DNA of 64,000 nt from Alsobacter sp045348435 (lineage in GTDB: Bacteria; Pseudomonadota; Alphaproteobacteria; Rhizobiales; Beijerinckiaceae). The stretch is taken from NCBI RefSeq assembly GCF_045348435.1, contig NZ_CP157484.1, positions 3,720,001 to 3,784,000 of the forward strand, in the 5' to 3' direction. This document shows, piece by piece, positions 8,420 through 16,688 of this stretch (positions are counted from its first letter, which is position 1; each line of letters starts with the position of its first letter). The position numbers and the translations under genes are program-made. The notes below the pieces were generated by a model that was given only the letters and a program-made list of their open reading frames with translations, was not told the origin of the DNA and did not search any database.

Positions 8420-9488
8420 CGCGCTGCCATCAATCGCCGAAACCGTTTCAACCGATCGTGTCGTCGGCTCGCCGCCACAACTCCATCCCGTGGCCCTGAC
8501 CGCTGCTGAGCAGCGCCAGCCGAATTCAGAACGGTCAGCCAGAGCGACGCCAGCCGAATTTTGCCCGCGGCGCAACGAGCGGCTCGGGCGGGATCCTCAG
8601 GGTCGCAGCCCAGCCCCGCCGCACCGAACAACTCGGGCGGAACGCCGCGCTATGCGCGACGCTCGATTCAAGAAGAGCGTCATCCAAGTGCCGGAGGTGC
8701 GGCTCGGCGAGACCGCCACAGGGCAGCCGATCATCAAGCCGCGTCATGACGACATAGAGGGATGGTTTCTCGTCGCGCGTCGAGCCTTCGGAACCGTGTC
8801 CGACAGCTTCGTCCAAACGCAGCTCCGCTTCCTTTCACGCGGTCTGCGGACGGCGATGTTCGGGGAGAGCACGGATGAGATCGAGATGAATGCCGCCTTG
8901 GCCTTCATCTCGGGCATTCAGCCGACAAGCGAGCTGGAAGCAGTCCTGGCCACGCAGATGGCCCTCACGAATGTCGTCGCGATGCGCCTCCTCGGGCGCA
9001 CGAGCGTAACGGATCCAACGCTCCCTCACTTCGCTCCGACGGGCGTGGTCACAGCCAAATTCCTCAGGGCTTTCGCGGGGCAGGTCGAGGCGCTCGCGAA
9101 GCTGCGCCGCCCGGCGGTGCAGACGGTCCGGGTGGAAAGGGTAACTGTCGAGGCCGGGGGCCAAGCGGTCGTCGGGCTGATCAACAACCGCAGCCAGCCC
9201 CGGAGGGGGGCAAGAAACTCGCGAGGCGACCCCATGGAGCGTCCGACGAATGAGCCTGCCAGCTTGCGCAGCGCCCCACGTTGCGGAGCCAGGACGCGCG
9301 CCGGCGAGCCCTGCCGGAAGCCGGCGATTAAAGGGAAGAAGCGCTGCCGGCTGCATGGCGGTGCGCCTGGGAGCGGCGGCCCGACCGGCGACCGCAACGG
9401 GGCCTACCGGCACGGCCAGGAAACGCGAACCGCAGTGGAGGGTCGGCGCGCCGTGTCCGCTCTGCTGCGGCATCTAAAGCCGGGTTAA
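8409..9488 (+). CDS. Conserved mobile-element protein with HGG-motif C-terminus (359 aa)
   Basis: About 80 N-terminal residues are disordered. The middle part (about 100-270: FVQTQLRFLSRGLR, VLATQMALTNVVAMRLL, RVTVEAGGQAVVGLI) matches a pattern I know from uncharacterised proteins near phage and mobile-element genes in alphaproteobacteria. The C-terminus (about 290-359) has four cysteine or histidine ligands (RCGARTRAGEPCRKPAIKGK, then CRLHGG) and the HGG...GxxNGxxRHG motif seen in separate small phage-related proteins. Both parts are usually separate genes, so this may be a fusion. A DNA-binding role is possible for the Cys/His part. The protein's real function is unknown. Confidence 0.65.
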   Translation: MNRDALPSIAETVSTDRVVGSPPQLHPVALTAAEQRQPNSERSARATPAEFCPRRNERLGRDPQGRSPAPPHRTTRAERRAMRDARFKKSVIQVPEVRLGETATGQPIIKPRHDDIEGWFLVARRAFGTVSDSFVQTQLRFLSRGLRTAMFGESTDEIEMNAALAFISGIQPTSELEAVLATQMALTNVVAMRLLGRTSVTDPTLPHFAPTGVVTAKFLRAFAGQVEALAKLRRPAVQTVRVERVTVEAGGQAVVGLINNRSQPRRGARNSRGDPMERPTNEPASLRSAPRCGARTRAGEPCRKPAIKGKKRCRLHGGAPGSGGPTGDRNGAYRHGQETRTAVEGRRAVSALLRHLKPG

Positions 9489-9751
9489 GCGAAGCGCCCC
9501 GCGCCAGCCCCGTATCCCGAGTTCGACGACATCGACCTCCCCGCGCTCAAAATACGCCGGCCATAAGGTGTGCCGCAAACTCGTCTCTGGCAGGCCCGCT
9601 CCCAGTGCGCCGCTTTGCGCAGAAAGGATGCAACCCAGCCGGTCCGCTGGTCTGCAATGCCCAGCACAGGAGACCCCTGTTCCGGGCCACAAACAAACTC
9701 GGCCAGTGCGAGGCAGCGTCACCTATCGATTGAAAATCCCAGGAGGACGGC

Positions 9752-10468
9752 ATGATCCGAAAAGAGCCCAAAACGCGAGGTGAGCCCCCGATGCTTCTTG
9801 CGGCTGGAGTCCCTAACTGCGGGTTCGAGTATTCGAACCTCCCCAAAGAGATTGCTTTGGTGGCCAAGCGGGCAGCCGACTCCGTCCGGGCGAAAATCAA
9901 AAACTCCACCTTGGAGATTGGCCGTGAACTTTGCGCCGTGAAGGAGACGCTCCCTCATGGGCAGTTCGGCCGGTGGATCGAATTGGAGTTTGGGATGACC
10001 ATGCGATCGGCGCAGAATTACATGAGCGCCTTCACTCAGTTTGGCGACAAACACGAAATCCTTGCGCATTTGCCGATTACGACCGTCTACCTCCTTGCTG
10101 CTCCTTCTACACCCGCGGCTGTCCGGGAAAAGGTGATCGAGGAGACTGAAGCAGGAGCTCGCTTGACCGCAAAGGGGGTCGCCAAGCTCATCCGTGAAGC
10201 AAAGGACGAGGATGGGGAGGTCCGCAGGAAAGCCGCAGCGCCACCGAAAGGTGAGCCGGCTCTCGGCCAGGATGAGGATCCAACGCCAGATCCCAATGAC
10301 GCTGGCTTGCGTGACGATCGGCAAGCCGCCGTTCACCGCGCGGTGGAACTGCTCCGTCGGGAACTCGATGGAACCGCCTTTGAGACCCTCCTCGAACTTC
10401 TGGACCGCGCCGGCCAGCTCGGAGCCGATGATATTCGTGGTGCGATGACGTCCGCTCCGTCCGGCTGA
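9752..10468 (+). CDS. DUF3102 domain protein (238 aa)
   Basis: The ATG follows a near-perfect ribosome binding site (ccaggagga). Residues about 40-110 match the DUF3102 pattern (TLEIGRELCAVKETLPHGQF, then MTMRSAQNYMSAF), a helical region with an HTH-like part found on plasmids and integrated elements, often beside partition or replication genes. The C-terminal half is charged and acidic (DEDPTPDPNDAG) and ends in a predicted helix. It precedes the Toprim and VapE genes, which supports a role in replication or maintenance of the excised element. Molecular function is unknown. Confidence 0.75.
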   Translation: MIRKEPKTRGEPPMLLAAGVPNCGFEYSNLPKEIALVAKRAADSVRAKIKNSTLEIGRELCAVKETLPHGQFGRWIELEFGMTMRSAQNYMSAFTQFGDKHEILAHLPITTVYLLAAPSTPAAVREKVIEETEAGARLTAKGVAKLIREAKDEDGEVRRKAAAPPKGEPALGQDEDPTPDPNDAGLRDDRQAAVHRAVELLRRELDGTAFETLLELLDRAGQLGADDIRGAMTSAPSG

Positions 10469-10564
10469 ACGCGCGTCCAACTGTACCTCTTCCGCAGCAG
10501 AACTTCGCCTCCGAGCATCGCTCGAATTGAGGCACTTCGCCCGGGGCCCATTCTCAGAGGCGTC

Positions 10565-11548
10565 ATGGCAGCATATCCCCTTCACTCGGCGGGGCCCTGT
10601 TGCGCGAAGGAAATCGCGCAGCAACTCGCGCCGTACATGGTCGCTGTTGTTCAGAACTTCCGGGGTCCGGCTAGCATCCGAAATCCGAGCCGGCGCGAGG
10701 TCCGATGGGGCACCTATGGAAGCTTGGTGGTGTACATGTCCGGCTCGTGGCGCTGGTATGACTTCGAGCTCGGCAATGGCGGAGATGTGCTCGATTTCAT
10801 CCAGCATGAGACCGGCGGCACCCTCCGCGATGCACTGATTTGGGCCAAGCAGTGGAGAGCGGGGCTGCCGGTTGGGGCCAGACACGCAAACTCCCCTGCG
10901 GTGGACGTGGATGCGTCCATAGGCCGGAGTAGGTTGCGGCTAGCGCTGAAAATTTGGAGGGAAAGCGTCAGCGCAGACGGCACTCTCGCGGCAGCCTATT
11001 TGGCCCAGCGTGGTCTTTCACCATCGACAGCTACTCGGTTCCATGCCGCCTGTGCGATGAAGGTCTCAGAAGGGCGCTATGAGCCCTTCCCAGCCATGGT
11101 CCATTCCATGGTGGACATCACCACGGGCCAAATGCGTGCCGTTCATCGGACGTTTCTGAGCTACGACGGTCGAAAGATTGCGAATATCGCGAAGCGAGTC
11201 CTCGGATCCTCATCCGGAACCGCCGTCGACCTCTGCCCCGAAGTAGAGGTCACCACTGGCCTGGGGATCACTGAGGGCGTCGAGACGGGACTTACTCTCG
11301 TTCAAAGGGGCTGGAGACCCGTTTGGGCGCTGGGCAGCGCCGGAGCCATCGCCCGCTTCCCGGTGCTCCCCGGTGTGGAGGCTCTGACGATCTTTGCTGA
11401 CCACGACATGGCGGGACTCAGCGCCGCTCGCGATTGCGCAACGCGGTGGCTGAAGGCTGGTCGTGAGTGCCGGATCATCCCGCCGCGTTCGCCTGGGCAG
11501 GACTGGAACGACGTGATCAGGACGACCGATGATGTCTCCGAACCCTGA
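10565..11548 (+). CDS. Toprim domain primase-like protein (327 aa)
   Basis: The N-terminal part (about residues 1-120) resembles the non-zinc front end of mobile-element primases (WRWYDFELGNGGDVLDFIQH). The C-terminal half is a Toprim fold: LGITEGVETGL carries the catalytic Glu and LTIFADHDMAGLSAA the Asp-x-Asp pair. No cysteine-rich zinc ribbon is visible at the N-terminus, unlike DnaG. The gene overlaps the VapE-like helicase gene by 20 bases; the two probably act together in priming and unwinding during element replication. The start at 10565 is the first ATG; the binding site is weak. Confidence 0.82.
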   Translation: MAAYPLHSAGPCCAKEIAQQLAPYMVAVVQNFRGPASIRNPSRREVRWGTYGSLVVYMSGSWRWYDFELGNGGDVLDFIQHETGGTLRDALIWAKQWRAGLPVGARHANSPAVDVDASIGRSRLRLALKIWRESVSADGTLAAAYLAQRGLSPSTATRFHAACAMKVSEGRYEPFPAMVHSMVDITTGQMRAVHRTFLSYDGRKIANIAKRVLGSSSGTAVDLCPEVEVTTGLGITEGVETGLTLVQRGWRPVWALGSAGAIARFPVLPGVEALTIFADHDMAGLSAARDCATRWLKAGRECRIIPPRSPGQDWNDVIRTTDDVSEP

Positions 11549-12848
11549 GGACCTTCTGAACACGCATGGCACCGTTATTCCGATCACAGCAGCCGCAGAG
11601 ATGCGCGATCGCAAGCAGCGGCCGCCAGCGTCGGTCGTATTTGTCAGGAGCGACTGGCCAAGTCGCTGCCACACGTCTAACCGGCAGCATTCCAATCTTG
11701 CCAACGCGCTGCACGCCCTGCGAGAAGACCCAGTTCTCGAAAACTGCTTCGCTCAAGACGAGATGGCTTGCGCAGCTATGCTGGTCGCGCCGTTGCCTTG
11801 GGCCGAAGCTAGTCCATTCGAGCGGCGGCGTGTTACGGATTTCGACGTCGGCGTTGTTCAGGAATATCTCCAGCTTGCCGGACTCCCGCGCTTGACCAAA
11901 GACACCGTTCACCAGGCGGTCGAGCTCCGCGCCAAGGAAAGCGCCGCCCACCCCGTCCGAGATTATCTCAACGCCTTGCATTGGGACGGACAGTCCCGCC
12001 TTCAGACTTGGCTCACTACTTACCTCGGAGTTATCGAGGACGCTTACGCCAAACAAGTGGGCATCATGTTCATGGTGGCAATGGTAGCTCGGGTGTTTGA
12101 GCCTGGCTGCAAATGCGACTACATGCTCGTGCTCGAAGGTGCGCAGGGGACAAGAAAATCAACTGCCTGCAAAATCCTCGGCAGCGATTGGTTCTCCGAC
12201 AGCTTGCCTGAGATCACCAGTGGTAAAGATGTGGCTCAACATCTGCCTGGGAAATGGCTGATCGAAGTGGCTGAGATGTCCGCTATGTCGCGCGCGGAGA
12301 GCGCCTGCCTCAAAGCTTTCATCAGCCGACCTGTCGAGCGATACCGGCCTAGCTATGGCCGTCGAGAGGTTGAGCAGCCCCGCCAATGTGTCTTCATCGG
12401 CACCACAAATGAGGGAGTTTATCTCCAAGACAAAACTGGTGGGCGTCGGTTCTGGCCAGTGAAGGTCGGACAAATCGATACCGAAGCGCTGGCGCATGAT
12501 CGAGACCAGTTGTTCGCCGAAGCGCTCTGCCTTTATCGCGATGGAAGACGGTGGTGGCCGGACGACGCGTTCGAACGTGAGAATATAGCACCACAGCAGG
12601 AGGCTCGCTTGGAAATAGATCCTTGGGAAGAGCTAATCGTGAATCATCTGAAAAGCGTGTCTAAAGTCACCGTCACGGGAATTGCGCGCGAAATTCTAGG
12701 TTTCGATATCTCACGGATCGGAACGCGTGAACAAAGGCGAATCTCTGCTGTGCTCGAGCGCTCAGGGTGGGAGCGGCGCAAGTCGGGCTCTGAAGGCCGC
12801 TATTGGGTCCCGTCACGCAAGGACGGCGCAGACTGGCCTACTGATTGA
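11529..12848 (+). CDS. VapE-type P-loop helicase/primase-associated ATPase (439 aa)
   Basis: The C-terminal two thirds match the virulence-associated E family: ESAAHPVRDYLNALHWDGQS, Walker A LEGAQGTRKST (about residue 205), then LPGKWLIEVAEM and FIGTTNEGVYLQDKTGGRRF, a sensor-like region. VapE proteins are superfamily 3-like ATPases of phage satellites and integrated elements, used as replicative helicase partners of primases. The N-terminal 110 residues are not recognised. It overlaps the Toprim gene and ends the left replication module. All motifs are intact. Confidence 0.85.
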   Translation: MMSPNPEDLLNTHGTVIPITAAAEMRDRKQRPPASVVFVRSDWPSRCHTSNRQHSNLANALHALREDPVLENCFAQDEMACAAMLVAPLPWAEASPFERRRVTDFDVGVVQEYLQLAGLPRLTKDTVHQAVELRAKESAAHPVRDYLNALHWDGQSRLQTWLTTYLGVIEDAYAKQVGIMFMVAMVARVFEPGCKCDYMLVLEGAQGTRKSTACKILGSDWFSDSLPEITSGKDVAQHLPGKWLIEVAEMSAMSRAESACLKAFISRPVERYRPSYGRREVEQPRQCVFIGTTNEGVYLQDKTGGRRFWPVKVGQIDTEALAHDRDQLFAEALCLYRDGRRWWPDDAFERENIAPQQEARLEIDPWEELIVNHLKSVSKVTVTGIAREILGFDISRIGTREQRRISAVLERSGWERRKSGSEGRYWVPSRKDGADWPTD

Positions 12849-13392
12849 GACGTAGCGAACCGAGGCTCCCCCTGACAGGAGCCCACCGGCGCGTCGGAGC
12901 TTCCCTGACAAGAGGATCTTGTCTACGCGGCTGATGCGGACGCGCGGCCGCAAACCGAGGACCTGGGCTGGTGGGCGATGGCGAGGAAAGTGACCCAGCA
13001 AGGTGACGCAACTCGTAATAGATCCCGTTCCTTGCTGATCAGAGTGACGCAGGGACGCAGGGTGACGCGAAAGTCCATAGAGGCCATCTCACTTAGTTCA
13101 GCAGTCCGAAGCTCGGTGGGTCACCTTGCGTCCCTGCGTCCCCGAGGCCGACTTGAAGGATTGGCGAAGCTGAAGGGCGCTCTCATGCTCGCGCCTAATC
13201 CGTTTTAAAAACTAAGCTAAGTTGGGTTTTGGTGACCTGCCCCCACGCGTCGGTCGTGAAGCAGGGTTGGCGCTTCGAGGCATGGTCGAGAAACCTCAAC
13301 CGCAGTAGAACGGCGGCGCGAGGTTACCGCGCTACTCCGAATTCTTAGCCCGGCCAGACATTGACGAAACCTGGACACAGCACGAGATCGCA
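12849..13392. other. 544-base non-coding stretch after the replication module
   Basis: No gene is supported. It holds three copies of a short element of the form GTGAC-CAG/GACGCAG-GGTGAC, two of them inverted (described as a separate repeat feature), directly after the primase/helicase genes. A 76-codon frame at 12978 merely reads through these repeats. Confidence 0.5.
13044..13143. repeat. Inverted repeat with GTGACGCAGGGACGCAGG units
   Basis: The left arm (13044-13068) reads gtgacgcagggacgcagg followed by gtgacgc. The right arm (13119-13143) is its reverse complement over about 20 bases with few mismatches. A third, degenerate unit is at 12990-13012. The position just behind Toprim and VapE genes fits an origin-like or regulator-binding region of the excised element. 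That role is inferred from position. Confidence 0.55.
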
Positions 13393-13545
13393 ATGATCAA
13401 CCAAAAGCAACAAAACGAGAGCGATGCCTACGCGTCTTTCGCAGACGGGGAAATTCGCCCGGCTGCGATGCATCGTCTGTTGAGCACCACGGTTTCGATC
13501 TACGTCTTCAACCACAGCGGCAACGAGGTCGTTCGCCTAGTCTAG
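13393..13545 (+). CDS. Possible small protein (50 aa)
   Basis: A short frame begins MINQKQQNESDAYASFADGE and ends VFNHSGNEVVRLV. Its third-base composition is GC-rich like real genes in the region and it is not a shadow of a larger gene. The ribosome binding site is weak. No family is recognised; coding status is uncertain. Confidence 0.3.
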   Translation: MINQKQQNESDAYASFADGEIRPAAMHRLLSTTVSIYVFNHSGNEVVRLV

Positions 13546-13982
13546 ACAGGGCTGACGCACTCACCTTGCCCTACTGGGAGCCCGCAGTGACTCGAGCGGA
13601 ATATCCTCAGCCATATCGCCACCTCACTGGGTGGAGTGCGATTTTGAAACAGTATCTTGCGCCCATATCGAAAACAGAATGCAGCCCGAAGCCGCAGGAG
13701 AGTCGCGGACTTGCGCCTTGGACCACACGGCCATCATCACGGCCCCATCTTGCTCAATTGCGAGCAGCACGCACTGGCTCCGGACACATTGCAACTCAAC
13801 AGAACATTTCCCGTCCCTCACATGATTATAATCGTAAATTTGTCTGATAAATTAAGAAATTCAGAAAAATAATTTTCAATAAGGACCAAAATCAACCGCT
13901 CTAAGTTGGGCTGCTGAAACCGCCGAACCGAGTGCTTCGTGAGACTGTGAATTCGCACGTTTACAGGCTTCCAGAGGTCCTG
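13546..13982. other. 437-base stretch without a supported gene
   Basis: Several overlapping short frames exist here in all forward phases but none has a good start site or recognisable content. The end (about 13820-13880) is strongly AT-rich and could hold the promoter of the serine recombinase gene that follows. Confidence 0.4.
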
Positions 13983-14630
13983 ATGGCTGTCTACGCTTAC
14001 ACCCGGGTCAGCACCGATCGGCAAGCCAACGACGGCGAAAGCCTCGACGTCTAGGAGCGCACGGTCAGCGGCTATGCGCTGATGCTCGGGCTCAAGGTGG
14101 AGCAGACATTCGTGGAGCGCGGCGTCTCCGGCTCTAAGCCGCTGATCGAGCGCGCGGCCGGCGGCGAGCTGCTGGCGATCCTGCGTGCCGGGGACGTGGT
14201 GATCACCCCGAAGCTTGACCGCATGTTTCGTAGCGCTAACGACGCCCTGCGCAACCTGGAGCACCTGGCGCGGCTCGGCGTGCACCTCCACATGATCGAC
14301 CTGGGCAGCGACGTCACGGTTAACGGCATCGCCAAGCTGGTATTCACGATTCTCTCCGCCGTAGCCGAAGCCGAGCGCGACCGGATCCGCGAGCGCGTAT
14401 CCACTGCCAAGGCCGACCAGAAGAGTAGAAAGCGCTACCTTGGTGGCTCCGTCCCCTTCGGCTACAGCGTCGCCGCCGGAGCCTTGATCGAGAACCCTGC
14501 CGAACAGGAGGCGATCCGCGCGATGGCTGAGGCGCGTGAGGCTGGGAAGTCTCTTCGCGCGATCTCTGCCGACATCGCCCTCATCGGGGCCATCCGCCTC
14601 TGGATCAGGCATTTTGTCAACATGGCCTAG
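13983..14630 (+). pseudogene. Serine recombinase (resolvase/invertase), inactivated
   Basis: The frame starts MAVYAYTRVSTDRQANDG with the catalytic Ser of the resolvase family (Y-x-R-V-S-T) and continues through LDRMFRSANDALRNLEHLAR and AEAERDRIRERV, typical of small serine recombinases. Codon 24 is TAG (14052-14054) where CAG would give the usual LDVQ. The C-terminal HTH is also spoiled: after RAISADIA the sequence drifts out of the family pattern and stops early. The gene therefore has two lesions and is a remnant of an earlier recombination module of the element. Confidence 0.85.
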
Positions 14631-14934
14631 AAATGCACAGGCTGAATGGTATCGGATTGAGTACCAGCAAAAATAGGCATGATCGTGCTGCGGGGCCGAG
14701 CGTTCTCATTCCCCGCTTCTCTCTTCGCCAAGACCGATTTTCGGACCAAGTGGTCGAGCTTGCCCCGCGGGTCGCTTAGTCTCACGCGCCTCCCATCAAG
14801 CCGCGCCAGCCGAACTCCCTAATCCGATCAAATTCCACTAAACCAGAGCAAACCAGCTTCATTTCGGTTTACTTTCGGCCGACAGGGTGAGATGCTCGAA
14901 CCCTGAATCAGACTGGCTGATGAAGGGCCGAACC
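14631..14934. other. Upstream region of the DISARM operon
   Basis: No gene is seen in these 304 bases. The last 70 bases before the HTH gene are AT-richer and contain a short direct repeat (aaaccagagc / aaaccagctt at about 14838-14857), a reasonable place for the promoter and an operator for the HTH regulator. No exact promoter boxes can be assigned. Confidence 0.35.
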
Positions 14935-15186
14935 ATGTCCGATCGCTGGGTCTCCGTGGAGGAGATCGCTGAATATCTCGGTGTCAGCAAAGACACGGTC
15001 TATGGCTGGATCGCGAAGAAGGACATGCCGGCCCACAAGGTCGGAAGGCTTTGGAAGTTCAAGACAGACGAAGTCGATGATTGGGTGAGGAACGGAAAAG
15101 CATCGGACGATCAAAAGGAAAGCGAAGCGGCCGAGGCCAGTTCACAGAAGGGGAAGCATGCGGGGGGAGAGAAAGCGGATGGCTGA
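14935..15186 (+). CDS. Helix-turn-helix regulator at the head of the DISARM operon (83 aa)
   Basis: The protein is an excisionase-family (HTH_17) winged helix: WVSVEEIAEYLGVSKDTVYG, then GWIAKKDMPAHKVGRLWKFK, then EVDDWV. The C-terminal 30 residues are a charged Lys/Glu/Ala tail. The ATG at 14935 is preceded by a purine stretch (gaaggg); an in-frame ATG at 14920 is possible. The stop overlaps the start of the cytosine methyltransferase gene, so the two are translated together. A role in controlling the methylation/defence operon is likely from position but not shown. Confidence 0.8.
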   Translation: MSDRWVSVEEIAEYLGVSKDTVYGWIAKKDMPAHKVGRLWKFKTDEVDDWVRNGKASDDQKESEAAEASSQKGKHAGGEKADG

Positions 15187-16276
15187 TGTCGCGTGCGTCG
15201 ACCTTTTTTGCGGGGCCGGAGGGCTCACGCATGGCCTGATCTCGGAGGGCGTCAAGGTCGTCGCGGGTATTGACGTCGATGAAGCCTGCCGCCACCCCTT
15301 CGAAGCGAACAACGCAGCGCGCTTCATCAACGAAGACGTGGGGCGCCTAGCTCCCAAGCGCCTCAACGAGTTGTTCGGTAATGCCGAAGTCCGGGTGCTC
15401 GCCGGTTGCGCCCCTTGTCAGCCGTTCTCGACCTATGCCCAGCGTTATGATGTCGTCGGAAGCCTCCGCTGGGGCTTGCTCTACCAGTTCGGACGACTGA
15501 TCAAAGCCACACGTCCTGACTTGGTCACGATGGAGAATGTGCCTTCGGTCGCCAAGCACGCGGTGTTCGATGACTTCGTCGAGACCCTGCAGAAGATTGG
15601 GTACCACGTCCACCAAGGGGTGGTTGATTGCTCGCTGTATGGGCTGCCGCAGAACCGCCGGCGCATGGTGCTGCTGGCCTCCCGACGCGGCCCCATTGAG
15701 CTGGTCGCCCCGAGGCATGATAGCCCGGCGACCGTTCGCGCGGCGATCGGCAAACTCGCGCCGATAGCTCAGGGTGGGACCCATCCGAAGGATCCACTGC
15801 ATGCCGCGTCAAAGCTCTCCGACCTGAACCTCGAAAGAATTCGTGCGTCTCGTCCCGGCGGCACGTGGCGTGACTGGCCAAAGTATCTCGTCGCCGACTG
15901 CCATCGTCGTGAGACGGGCCATACGTACCCGGGCGTTTACGGCCGGATGGTCTGGGACGAACCCGCGCCGACCTTGACGACCCAGTTCTATGGCTTTGGG
16001 AACGGACGGTTTGGACATCCCGAGCAAGACCGCGCGATCTCTCTGCGTGAGGGCGCAATTCTGCAAGGCTTCCCCAAGTCCTATTCCTTCATACCCGACG
16101 GGGCTCCCGTTCATTTTAAGGCCTTGGGACGGATGATTGGAAATGCGGTTCCGGTCACTCTAGGCGAGGTGATCGGCCGGAGCATCGCAGCCCATCTCGG
16201 GATCAAGGCCGAAAAGGCGAAGAGAAAGAAGAAGGGAGCCGTGGCGGATGACGCGCGTAAGTCCCTCGTCGCATGA
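15179..16276 (+). CDS. C5 cytosine DNA methyltransferase (DISARM-linked, 365 aa)
   Basis: All main motifs of the 5-methylcytosine family are present: motif I DLFCGAGGLTHGL near the N-terminus, motif IV GCAPCQPFS with the catalytic Cys, motif VI ENVPS, motif VIII QNRRRMVLLA, and motif X at the end (MIGNAVPVTLGEVIG). The target-recognition region is between motifs VIII and IX. The start at 15179 has a strong ribosome binding site; an in-frame ATG lies at 15158. In class 2 DISARM a C5 enzyme (drmMII) marks host DNA; here it precedes a class 1 set that has its own adenine methylase. It may be a drmMII-like addition or a stand-alone Dcm-Vsr pair. Confidence 0.92.
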   Translation: MADVACVDLFCGAGGLTHGLISEGVKVVAGIDVDEACRHPFEANNAARFINEDVGRLAPKRLNELFGNAEVRVLAGCAPCQPFSTYAQRYDVVGSLRWGLLYQFGRLIKATRPDLVTMENVPSVAKHAVFDDFVETLQKIGYHVHQGVVDCSLYGLPQNRRRMVLLASRRGPIELVAPRHDSPATVRAAIGKLAPIAQGGTHPKDPLHAASKLSDLNLERIRASRPGGTWRDWPKYLVADCHRRETGHTYPGVYGRMVWDEPAPTLTTQFYGFGNGRFGHPEQDRAISLREGAILQGFPKSYSFIPDGAPVHFKALGRMIGNAVPVTLGEVIGRSIAAHLGIKAEKAKRKKKGAVADDARKSLVA

Positions 16277-16688
16277 CGCAAGTCGTCGGATGGCCCGCGT
16301 GCGACAGAAAGGCACGCGATCGGAGATCGACCTCCGCAGGATTCTGCATGCCAAGGGCCTGCGCTATCGCCTCCACCTTCCGCTCCTGACGAAGCCGAGA
16401 CGCGTCGCAGATATCGTCTTCCCCAGCGCGAGGATCGCTGTGTTCGTCGACGGATGCTTCTGGCACGGGTGTCCCGAGCACGCATCTTGGCCGAAGAGCA
16501 ATGCGGATTTCTGGCGGGAGAAGATCGAAACCAATCGATCCAGGGATGCCGATACCGATCAGCGGCTGAACGCACTTGGTTGGAAGACGGTCCGGATCTG
16601 GGAACACGAAGACGCCCGCGAAGCCGCGAACCGCATCGCCGAACTCGTCGACGCGCGCAAGAAGAATGGGGCCCATCTATGTCGATGA
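16248..16688 (+). CDS. vsr: Very short patch repair endonuclease Vsr (146 aa)
   Basis: Vsr nicks DNA next to T:G mismatches that arise when 5-methylcytosine is deaminated. The family pattern is clear: MARVRQKGTRSEIDLRRILH, then DIVFPSARIAVFVDGCFWHG, CPEH with zinc-binding Cys/His, and WKTVRIWEHE. The gene overlaps the end of the cytosine methyltransferase gene by 29 bases and the start of the SNF2 helicase gene by 10, so all are in one transcript. A start at 16290 would also give a complete core. Its presence suggests the cytosine methylase is active enough to need mutation repair. Confidence 0.92.
   Translation: MTRVSPSSHDASRRMARVRQKGTRSEIDLRRILHAKGLRYRLHLPLLTKPRRVADIVFPSARIAVFVDGCFWHGCPEHASWPKSNADFWREKIETNRSRDADTDQRLNALGWKTVRIWEHEDAREAANRIAELVDARKKNGAHLCR

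Noticed and set aside
12978..13208. 76-codon frame after vapE
   Set aside because: It reads through the GTGACGCAGGG repeats, has no binding site, and its content is explained by the repeat.
12849..13400. CRISPR array
   Set aside because: The repeated units are few, unequally spaced and partly inverted, and there are no cas genes.
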